A DNA stretch of 64,000 nucleotides from Trichoplax adhaerens (lineage: Eukaryota > Placozoa > Uniplacotomia > Trichoplacea > Trichoplacidae): assembly GCF_000150275.1 (NCBI RefSeq), contig NW_002060957.1, forward strand, positions 794,445 through 858,444. The letters run 5' to 3'. Positions 52,902-64,000 of the stretch are shown here, one piece after another (position 1 is the stretch's first letter; every line of letters begins with the position of its first letter). The position numbers and the translations under genes were made by a program. The notes beneath the pieces were generated by a model. That model saw nothing but the letters and a program-made list of their open reading frames with translations. It had not been told where the DNA came from and ran no database searches.

Positions 52902-55900
52902 ATGCGTAAATCGTTTCGTTTAAGAAAAGCCAAATCCAAAGGTAGGTGCAAAATTGTGATAGCCATGTAAAATGACCAGTGTTGATGTTGCAACGGCAAG
53001 ATAACGATGATCGATGCGATCATGAAGGAAGATCATGGTGATGAGAATAAGTTTTCTTTCATTGAAAGCTATCCATCGACTATCTTTATGGTAGGTAATC
53101 TACCTAAACATGACCTTCTATGCTGTATCGAAACAGTGGATCCAACGTGCAACGATGATCGACGACGACCAGACGCCAATTCCCGTCAACACTCTATTCA
53201 ACGGCCATCATCATCAAGGCTGTACGACTTAGTTATGGTTATCTTGCAATCGATTCATTTCCTTCATTAGGTTGTAATCGATCTTGACCGTCCATCAACA
53301 ACTTTGTTGAAATATGGCCTGTGATACAACGACGGCGATGATACAATCGTTGTAAAAGTCAATCACGCCCATGAAGATAGCCTACAGTAGTCCCTGATCG
53401 ACTTGTATTAGATGAGAATTGGTAGGCAGGCAATCGATTAGGAACTGGAGAGACATGATTATTTTTGTTTTGGGGGAGAATTTGCGGGAATTATCATCTC
53501 CTATACATTATCGCTTAAATGAGAGAAATAGTTTGGACAATAACGGGTTAGCCTGCAATTTTAGGCCTGGGAAATATTTTTCAATTTTTTGGATAATCGA
53601 TAACAAGTAGATTAAACGACTACAAGGAAACATCCAACACCATATTATTTTTACCTTTGCATCATCAATATTCCTTTCCATCGACATACTATACATTTGT
53701 AATGTACGATACAATCTTATCAAATTCATTAAATGTCAGAGAAAATGATCGCAATGAAACCGTTTGGAAAACCATTCTATCATCGTTCGACGTGATATAC
53801 AGTACTGTACTGTACATACTTTTCATGTTTGCTAGAGAGATTTCTCAGCTTTACAACGTATTATCATCTTCTATTTTTTATCGATTTGCCATTGTGTATA
53901 CAGATCTATTTTCCATTAACTAGACGTTCACTTCATCACTCAACATCTTTTCATCGAGTTTCCTTGCATCTACTGTACAATAAAATAGTTTATTCCTCTT
54001 ATCAATCACTCATTTTGGTGCGTGCTATTGGAGATTATTCTATTCCAATGCATTTTCTATATTATTATTTCGTCATTGACCACAGAACCAATACGTCAAG
54101 TTATATTCAACTTGATCATTCTTCTACTTTCTTGCTACTTTTAGCCGATAAACTCGATGCTACTGGTGATACAGATATCAAAGACATCACCGGATCGACT
54201 TTATCACTACCTGCAGACTCTCCAAAAAAGAAAAAGTGGTATTCTTCGATAGGTAAATCCAAATCCAAGAAGAAATTAGAATCACCAAACTCCGAATTAC
54301 CAACTAACCATGAAACTAACCATGAAACTAATGGATTCGCTGATGATTACCATGACCTCAATCACGATGTCCACACTGAAATATACCAAAATGAACCGCG
54401 AGCTGGTGGCAGTAATGCTGCGACTAACAACGGAAACACAAGTCCTACCAAAAAAACAAAGTCTAAATTTACATTCAATTCTAACAATCATCATGCTAGC
54501 AATGGCCAAGAGAAAGAAAGTAATGTTCGACCACGAATTGATAGTACTAGTGCACCATTAGCCGGTGAAGACACCGAAATTGGCAATAGTCAAAATGCTT
54601 CCCCGTCTCCAGTACACCGTAATGGAACACCTGGGGCTGAAGCACCAACAAATTCATTTTTCAGCTTTTTAAGCGGAAGTCCAACGACTAAAGAACCCAA
54701 GCAAAATCATGATGGAAGCGACGATAAGGTAAGCCAGATCAATCTAGGTCAACAATTTGTCTTTCATATTACGATCGTGTTATTACCCTCGCCCAACTAC
54801 TTTAATCTATTACATAATTAATGATCCAAATGAAATGACCGCCTATCCCTTTGCTTTGCCATGATGACCTTTTAATCGACAGGAATATCGTATTGGACAT
54901 TTAAAAATGCCTGAATTTTTCTTTGAACCGCTAACATTTTGATAACACATCACTGTGCCAATGAGTTGCTGTTATGACAAGCACTTTCAATCGCTTTCTT
55001 AATGTCTTTTTTAAGCCCTCAAAAAAAAAACGAAAGACGATATTCACAAATGTTATATGTAGCGATACATCATGTCGTTGCTTGAGAGGTTTAAAGTTAG
55101 CAATATTCGAAATGGTAATTCCCTCATACCCTCATGTAAGATGAACACAAACTAAAACTATCATGATTTTATGACAACAATTTTTTTACCCTACATATAT
55201 CTTTATTTTCCCAATAATGATGAGATCCTTCTAAACTACTCGATCGATATCAGTCACCGACATTGGTCTCGTATGCGTACAGATTTAAAAAGCTCCAATA
55301 GCAATGATAATTCAATTTAATAAACAATACTATTCAATAAAAATCTAGAGATAGAGAAACAAAGCAATGGTTGACAGTGAAATGAGTAGAATTTAAGTCA
55401 GTTTATCATTTGACTTGATAACGGCTTATTTCTACTCATACAGAATAATATTATCACTCCAAATTTACTACATATGTTATTTGACCTCCTGCTGAATTTC
55501 TTGATCGCATACGTGCAGTGCCAAATGTCTGCATCGACGTTTCTATACGACCAACTGACTCACAATTAAAAATTAAAAGACTAATAATGGCATTAGCAGT
55601 ATTTCCTTAATATCTATCTCTCTATTCGTTATGTAGTTGACTTTATGAATCAAAATAGGATATGGTTAAATAGTTATGTCATCTAGAATACTACGTTAAA
55701 GTGTGAATTTTTTTGCCATGTATCATTTCATGTTAACACCCGTGTATGTTATCAAGTTGAGATCTGCTTGTGCATTAGCTAGAAGTAGTTATCAAGGAAG
55801 AAAACCTAGTCCTAGTAAATAGGTTTAACGGATACTGAGAAACACGGCTGTAGTGGCGACACTGAAATCGATCAATTCTACATTAAAATAAAGCCAGTGC

Positions 55901-58900
55901 TGTGCTGGTAATGACAGGGATGTAATCTATCAAAATTCCTTTTTCTATCCGTTCATTATTAGTATTAAACTCCATCATGGGTCATTAGTCATTGGCAATT
56001 TATATCATTCATTTCTAGTTTATGTTAATACACCCTATATTTTATTATTAATGAGAAGCTAATGTGGTTAAGGATAATCTAACTTTACTGCAGTATGATT
56101 AACCACTAGAAGCAAGAGTGATTTTAAAAAGAAATCCTTCAAAAGTTCTATTGCATTCAATATAGAATATACTTTTATAGATTGAGTACTCGACAAATAA
56201 CGATGCTCTTTCGACAATTAATCAATAATTGCTCAACTACATTAAATTGACCTGTATTTTATGACAATAATTTATAGTTATGGATCACATGAATCAATCT
56301 ACAGTCAATCTTCCCCTCCAACTCTATTCCTGTTGCAATGATAAAATAGAAATAGAGTTGTTTATGCATAGAATATACGAGGCCATTGACTGCCACCAAG
56401 ACAATGTCGGCAATCTAGTCGTGCCTAATAATAAATATTAAGCAGTAATTAATGAATTACTCATCAATAGGTGAAAATGAGCATAATTAAATGTTTTCTT
56501 GTTTTTTATCGTGCGCACGACTTAAATTTCCAGTTAACAGATTCCTATTACGACAAAGTTTATACACTACATTGGCTATGAAGACATCAAAAGTTAATAA
56601 TTGTACGTTAAAACTACAGTATACTGATCACTATTTCAACTATTTATTTGATGCATTTACTTGGTTTAAAAAGATCTCTTCAAAGTGATTTATTGCATTT
56701 TTTATACCGTATAATTGAATCACGTTACAATTCCTTTTTCATATTAATTAATTAATGGCCTTATTTTTGCTTGTAATTGTATCTACAAACGGTACTACAA
56801 GCTCATCTTACTCCAATTTGATGTTGTGTGAAGTAAGAATAAATACAGTAAAGCGATCAGTGATAAAAAAATAATTCCAAGCATAGGGCTTATAGGAATA
56901 GACTTTACTAGGATAGAATATGCAATAATGTTAAAAAGCAGGTCTTATCCAGGTTAAAATAAGATGATTGTATCTTTTTTGGTCATGCCTGCAGTTTATA
57001 GCAAGTACTTACAATTCGTATCATTATTCGTATTACTCTGCTGATATCACAAAATAAAGTATGGAGGTACATTGACTACTAGGCAAGCAGACACAGCAGT
57101 ACGGTATCTTTCCGGTAGCCTAGAACAGATTAAAGCTCCCTTATTTTTTGAAATACTTCCGTCTTCAGATGGAATAATTATGATCATTGAGTACTAGTAA
57201 ATGGGGAAGAGGATCCAAATTATTAATACTATTTCTCAAAATCACATTTTTAAAGCTTTTTTACAATGCAGCCAATGTAATTACCTAGTCAGAATAGAAG
57301 AAATAGGCTATGGTTATGCTTTATTAATTAGTCAACAGGGGCATACAAATCGTAATTGCTAATGGAGTTGTTAAAGACAAAGAAATCTACAATAGAGTTA
57401 TACATTACTAAGTACTGTTTGATCAAATGATTGCTGGTTGATAAAATCTTAAAGACCGCTTTGTTAGCTAAAACTTTTATAGCGAAATCCATTGACTGTA
57501 AGCATTATTATGCCAGAAATGCAGTTTTACTTGAAGTATAACGCTAACCAAAACGTGGCTTTTACTTCAAAGAGATTCCACTTTCCATTTATAATCCATG
57601 CTCAATAAAAGATGCTTCTTTAAGTCAGGCATAACTTTTCGTATTCACACCTCTGCTAAAATTATACTTATTTAAGATCAGCTGATAGTAAAAGAAAAGA
57701 AGTATAGTTCCAAGCTATCCTCATTGATTATAATTTCTCGCTTCTGTCAGTGAATTTATTAAACATTCTATTCATATAAGAAGAAAAAATGTGGTCATAT
57801 TTGAATCAATGGTGTACACTATGCAGGTCGTAAATTCTTGGAGACTAGGGAATGCTTTCTCCTAGCAATTTAAATCATGATAGATAGTATTTGCTATAGG
57901 AGTTGATCCTTTAGTCTCAGTTGTGCCCGTATATTGTCAATACTAATGCAGTAATTTAATATCACTTTTCTCTGAGAATGATATAGTAGCTCCTGCTAAT
58001 CCAGTTGCTTTGACTAATTGCGCAAATTTTAAATGATAAATTAGTGATAGTGTAAGTTTTTTTTACTTAGAATACTTTGGCTGATGTAGTCGAGGAAGTT
58101 ATGCATAAATCATCGTTAAGTGCTGCAACCAGTAATGAAAGTACACAAGAAGAAAAAAAAGAGAAAAAAATTCTATATCCCATCAAGGGTGTTCCTTATA
58201 CCTTAGATATTAATTTGCGTGAAGGTGCCAATTTGATCGCCAAGGATTTATCAGGTAAACTCAGCAGATATATCGCATCATTATTAACAATAAAGAAGTT
58301 TTTCTATTTCTACTGACCCGATAAACACAATTCCAATTCTGTTAGTCAAGAATTAATTAATCATGAATTTCATTAGGTTTATTAATAATATTAATATATT
58401 ATAATGCAGCTGTACAAAATGGGCGTACATCGCTCATTCTATACCTGTAGGTTAAAGCGGAATTATAGAGTTAGGCGGCAATTGCTTTTAATATTGTTAA
58501 ACGGATAAACTAAAGATAGGATAGCGTTATTATTCATCGATCGTTACAACGTTAGTTATTATAAATCCGTTGTCTTAAAACAAAATTTGCAGCTGTAATA
58601 ATGCTAGCATTCAAGTAATCTATTTAAAAAGAGAACAAAATTACGATTTCGAATTTAAAGTGATCACGAATGGTGACGTTAATCGTGAACTCTGTCATTG
58701 AAATTAACAATGAAAACACTCAAAATGAGGATAGAATTGTCACTAAGTTAGCTAACATTCTTATTTCTTGTTATCCTTTCTTATTTGTGCAGGAACAAGC
58801 GATCCCTATGTCAAATTTCGCTATAACAATAAGCTATTGTATAAAAGTGCTACCATCTATCGTGATCTACGACCTCGTTGGTATGAAAAGTTCTCTCTGA

Positions 58901-61900
58901 ACATAGAAGATGTTAGTAAATTTCTTTACCTCAAAGTTTATGATTACGACTTTGCTCTGAAAGACGATTTTATGGGTGAAGCCTATGTGGATATGGCTAC
59001 ACTGGAGTTAGAAAAGTAAGAAATGGCATCATCGTAGTGTTTATAATTGCCATAATAAATGCCTTTGTATTGAAAAATTAATCTATTCTGTTCAATTTTG
59101 GCTTTTAATTTACCGCATTTAAACGATAGAAGATCGTTTTCTTTTAATAGTTACATCGATTATTATTCGGCTTTCATTATTCTTAATACTGATTGAATTG
59201 TTTCATGAACATTGCTCAGCTTAGTATCATTCAATTGTTGTGTAAAGTTTAAAGTTTAAAACTGTTTTACTACATTAGCTACATCTTTCACAAGCTATTT
59301 GCTCAAGACTAGTAAACTAATAGCACCTTGTACTAATATCAAAGAATAATACTTGTATATGCCACTCCATTTTTGGATAAAAATTTGGTAGATTAGTACA
59401 ATTTGCAGCGTGACATAACATTAATATTCCTTTTTTTACTTTATTACCTGACTATGCATTGTCCAAAATCAATATCTTATAATCACTAGTATTTTAATAG
59501 ATTATCTTAAACTAATTACTTGAGTCGGTTTTGCTTTGTATCGTTAGGTAAGGATTTCAACTGTTATGTAAAGTTCTTATGTGATTAAATTACAGCATAA
59601 ATATAGATAAATACGCGTATTTACTATGTGTTGTATAACAATTAACAGCTTTACTTAATTCGATATTTTCGTCAGTAAAAATAGGTAATTATCAATTTGT
59701 TGATTCAGCCACAGCAATTTATTATTATGACTCTCTCTCTGTTAAGGATAACCGAGATTAAATTAAAGCTAGAAGATCCAAATGCAGCTGGAAAGGACTT
59801 AGGCTATCTATTATTAACATTGACATTGACGCCAAAGAGAGAAATGAAAGAGGTAAATCAGAATGTTATGAACCAGTTATAACACATTTTGGATTGATCA
59901 TTATGTCTAATGTTTACTATAAATTCGAATGATACGCAACACAATTGAAAATCTTATGTAAAGCTATAATATTAAAATATTAAGCATCAACAACATCTGC
60001 ATCGTACATTTACTTCATGCATCAAGTTTCACATACGGTCAGATAACGCATCTTGTATATCATCATCATTTCATTAAAGATATAATGTCTACAGTTGGTA
60101 ATGTACTATAATTGCTAGATATATCGCGTTTTCCCTTACTGTTTGTTTTAATATAGTATGATTAATCTGAAGTAGTGATTTTTCCATCGTTTTTATCTTA
60201 AAAAATTTCTAAATACTGCAGAGATCAGTGAAAAGCTAATATTAAGTTATATTCTAGTACTAATTAAATCAGAGTTGCAAATACCAACCTGGCTCTTAGT
60301 GCTTAATAATATTTGGAATATTTTCTATGACTACCGTATCTACAGTATGACTCTACACCCGAACTGTAATTATTCCACATAGCTCTATAATAAGAACTGA
60401 CTTATTCAAGAATTTCAATCAATCGACATAGTAACAGAGCAAGCATTATCAATCTACTACTTGTAATGAAATTAAGATATCCTCCGTATGCTCGTTATTA
60501 TCCCATGAGTACCGATGTTATTATTCTTATCGGAACATAATATGCCAAACTACGCCCCATTGCTATAATCGTATTACAGTACTTTAACCCGTATTATGTT
60601 TAAAGTTAACCATATTGTATCATGAAACAATAATTTAAAGCATTTTGACACCAATTCGGAGTCAACGCTAGCGAACAATAAAATGGAGATAATCATTTAT
60701 AAATGTAAACAGCGAATTTAGATGGGTTACTGTAAGTATGGTGTTTACGTAGTCACGTTCTAGCAATTTCTCATATTTTGCTATATGTAGCCAATGACAT
60801 CATCATCACTGCACTTTTAAGAGCAATGGCTTATCATCATATTGTTTCCCTCCTATTTAATTATAGTTATGCACAGCATCATACATTTTGTCGCCGTATG
60901 CCTGTGTCCAGAAACTAATGCCAAATTTTAATTTACTATTTCACATTAACGTTACTTTTGCAACGAGTCCGAGCAACTGCTGATGATTTTATCCTTAAAT
61001 ACGTATTTAAAACTTACTTGAGCTATTTCTGTAGTCAAATAATAATTGCATGCTTAACCAATCGAAAAGTAATTTCGCAAAGATAAGAATGGTAACTTCA
61101 ACTGAATCTCCGCCGACTTCTAATGAGTTAAAATCAACTTTTCATCCTAGACAAGTATATCTAATATGTTGTGTTTTTATGAATATCAATCTTGAATAAC
61201 TGTAATTCATATATCTCTTCATATGAATAAAAAGCCCAGAATGCAATACTTCTTATCTAGTAACTAGTTTATTGCAAGCATAAACTATCAAGAACAGTTC
61301 AGTTCATATGATAATTAAGGCTAAAGATGTAAATAGGTATTCGATAAGGTATAAAGTAGTAAAAAGACAAGCAAGATTACTGCTCTTTACATCTCTGTAG
61401 CTCGTAGAAAAAAGACAAAACTTGCTAGAGCAGGATTTTTATGGAATAGGTAATTTGATATTATCCGGTAGCGCGGTAGTTGTCACTGCAAATATTGAAA
61501 AGTAAACCGTGATATACCTTTCTTATTGATATTCTATATATTGATGTATGTGTTTGCGTTCTATTTTAAATCTTATTTCCTTCCTACTAAAACTACCTAT
61601 TGCCTATTTATTGATGACATAAGACTATCAAGCTTATCATTAATATAGCATTCTATAGTTAGATATTTATTATAGCTGTTTAAATTGTGCCGTAACATTT
61701 AATATTATACGCACAATTTATATATTATTTACCAAAGGCAAAATCAAAGTCCTTAATAAGCACTCTAACACGTGGAAAATCAAAAAAGAAGATTGAAACT
61801 TCGGGCGTCGTTGATATAACAACCAAGAAACCTAGATCGCAGCATTCATGCGATTGCGTTTTGAATGTTGTACTATTAGAGGGTAAAAATCTGATGGCCA

Positions 61901-64000
61901 TGGATGATAACGGTAAATAGCTCTTAAATCGTAGTATAGAGTAATGCTATCTATCAATTTCTTAATACTGGTTCTTACCCATACTGAAATTATTATAGCA
62001 GTAAATAAGATACCATACTGACAGTACTAATATTTTTCAATCATCTCTATCAAATTAGGTAAAAGTGATCCCTATTGCAAGCTTAGAATCGGAAATGAAA
62101 AATTTAAAAGCAAGGTAGCTTTCAGATTGTAATTTAATAACTTGCTATCAAGATATAGTATAAATTAATCTGATTGTATTGCACAGACTTGTAGCAAGAC
62201 TTTAAATCCAGTTTGGAAAGAAGAATACGAATTTCATATTTACTATGACCAAACAACTATATTTGAACTGGAGGTTTACGATTACGATATGGCATCAAAG
62301 GATGATTTCATGGGAAAGTGAGTAAATGACCCTTTATTCGAGTATTTGCGCATTACTAGCCAGCACATGTTGGGCATTATTATTTTTTAAATAAAACGAA
62401 ACATTTTAAGATACAAATTCATAATAATTGACAATGACAGAGTTGAACTAGACGTGCTAGCATTACCAAAAGAAGACACCGTACGTATGGAGTTAGAACT
62501 AGAGGGAGGCGAAGGATTAATTTTACTACTTCTTACATTAACGGGATTTAATGATGGCAACAACATGACTGACGAGGATTTGGCTGGAAAGGAAGTTACT
62601 GACCCTAAAAGAATTGAAGACTTGGAAGATAAATATGTCAGTTTAATAATAGATGTTTTAATTTTTGACGATCAAAGATCAAGGCTTAAATTAATTTCTG
62701 TTGATAATGCAGGCACTTTCAAAGACATTTAAAGATAAGGCTGATATAGGCTATTTAATTATGAAAGGTTATTTCTAGAAACGATATTTAAGCAATTATA
62801 CATATCGATAATGATATGCAAAATCGAAAGTATAAATACTACTAGGACCAGAATTGAAGATGTATCATATTTATATTTAATTTTTAGTCATAAGAGCAAA
62901 GGAGTTACCCGCTGCTGACTTTGGAGGTAAATGTTTATTACTGACGACCGTTCACATCACCTTGGAATGTAAAATCGCGAATACTTCATTATAGGGAATA
63001 GTGATCCTTTTGTTATAGCTGAAGTTCGTAATAGAAGAATTCAAACACCTACAGTTTATAAAACTATTAATCCAGAATGGGGCAAAGTTTACCAATTGTA
63101 AGTCTTTTCATTTTAGCATATCGTTTATTGTGTCTTGTAACCTACGCATTTATGCTATGCGTCTACATCATCATTCTTCTGTGAAAACTGACGATACTTT
63201 TACTACGTTACTTTTATGCTTTAAGTGGAATCAAAGATATTCACGACATCGTTAAAATAAGCGTTTACGATGAAGATAAGGCTAAGAAAGAATTTTTGGG
63301 GAAATGCATGATACCCTTACTAGATGTATGTATAATTTATAGTGCTTCATAACGAGCTTATAAGGAATAGTTTATTACTATAATGTGGAAACTGAAATTT
63401 CTTTGTGATCGTTGGTTAGGTTGAATCTGGCGTCAGAAAATGGCATAACTTAAAGGATCGAAAATTTCGCGATAAAGCTAAAGGTCAAATTGAAATAGAA
63501 ATGACCGTTGTGTATAATCCGGTAAATTTGTAGCTAAATATCCGCATATTCTAGATAATGATTACTTTATAGCCTCTGTAAACATGTAATATGCTAACTT
63601 TTATCATCGTGGAACGGATGTCTAGATCAGAGCGGCTCTGCGCACCTTTAAACCTAGAGAAGAATATTTCTTGGAAGAGGAAATAAAGTTTAAACGTCAG
63701 GTATATATTTTATTACTAATAAATTTACAATATAATATGTTATGAACTTTACCCTTTCAGATAAAAGTGATAATTATCTATTATTTAAAAGTGATAATTA
63801 TCTATTATTTTACACACTACTAAGCAGTTCAAGAACTTATTTCTAAGATTTTTATATTATTATTGATCATATAGCTCCTCGTAAGGAATCTGAAACGTGT
63901 TGGTGGATTGGTAAAAGCGATAGTATCTTTTGGTGGTAGTATAAAAGATCTTTTTGAATGGAAACGAAAATCGAGGAGTGCCATTGCATTCATGGTAAAT
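52902..64000 (+). CDS. MCTP-like: MCTP-like multiple C2 domain transmembrane protein, 3' end missing
   Basis: Sixteen coding exons seen: 52902-52941, 54145-54728, 58071-58254, 58793-59015, 59747-59852, 61738-61912, 62059-62114, 62187-62317, 62441-62636, 62713-62767, 62888-62926, 62995-63097, 63226-63325, 63420-63521, 63626-63700, 63875-63994. They join in frame to 763 residues. MCTP proteins are Ca2+-sensing endoplasmic-reticulum or vesicle membrane proteins with three C2 domains and two C-terminal membrane helices. The start [13 protein letters not shown] and exon 2 form a disordered Lys/Ser/Asn-rich N-terminus with a duplicated TNHE. C2A (about 246-345) has [18 protein letters not shown] and KDDFMG; C2B (about 420-505) has [17 protein letters not shown] and KDDFMG; C2C (about 576-670) has PAADFGGNSDPFV and YDED but KKEFLG, so its last Ca2+-loop Asp is Glu. 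Exon 15 carries [10 protein letters not shown] and exon 16 [17 protein letters not shown], the family stretch entering the first membrane helix, which lies outside the window. Introns 2 (3.3 kb) and 5 (1.9 kb) are long; exon 11 is only 39 nt. The exon 9 donor GTCAGT is weak. Confidence 0.93.

Noticed and set aside
53829-54144. Upstream part of the 330-codon frame over MCTP exon 2
   Set aside because: Sequence before the acceptor at 54143-54144 is intron-like; exon 1 (phase 1) joins exactly at 54145.

Overview
The window is AT-rich eukaryotic nuclear DNA. Its genes are split by many short GT-AG introns and encode typical animal proteins: a BLM-type RecQ helicase, a neutral sphingomyelinase, an MCTP-type multi-C2 protein, and two tandem multi-pass membrane proteins. 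High AT content, compact exons and this gene set fit a non-bilaterian metazoan. A placozoan such as Trichoplax or Hoilungia is my best guess, but this is inference from style, not a database match. There is one assembly gap (N run 16081-16221) and one single N near 8244.

Region by region. (1) About 1-18 kb is gene-poor and repeat-rich. It holds a degenerate tandem array (about 1091-2777), the first exon of a small secreted acidic protein (3446-3625, minus), three copies of a dispersed repeat carrying a TATA-like box (about 0.3, 10.9 and 16.3 kb), and a nested cluster of inverted and direct repeats (about 12.46-15.52 kb). (2) 18.2-27.2 kb, minus strand: two tandem paralogues with seven coding exons each, all introns in phase 0. 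Each protein has about 12 membrane segments, which I read as three successive four-helix modules with introns at equivalent places in every module. (3) 27.2-34.6 kb: no genes seen; a MITE-like inverted-repeat element lies at about 32.8-33.2 kb. (4) 34.67-37.80 kb, minus: an SMPD2-like neutral sphingomyelinase, complete in seven exons. (5) 37.8-40.9 kb: the spacer between the divergent SMPD2-like and BLM-like genes, rich in palindromic TACTGTAC motifs. It also has a hairpin and, at a likely 5' untranslated exon, an E2F/CHR-like composite site. (6) 40.97-45.47 kb, plus: the BLM-like helicase, complete in nine coding exons. (7) 45.5-52.9 kb: mostly empty, with one probable orphan coding exon, a possible minus-strand broken gene and a 213-bp tandem duplication with an open membrane-like frame. 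(8) 52.9 kb to the end, plus: an MCTP-like gene, 16 coding exons seen, running off the right edge before its membrane segments.

The genes do not form one pathway. BLM acts in the nucleus on recombination intermediates, the sphingomyelinase and MCTP-like protein act at membranes, and the tandem pair is of unknown role. Exon models were made by hand; every internal junction was checked for reading-frame continuity, and uncertain splice sites are stated.
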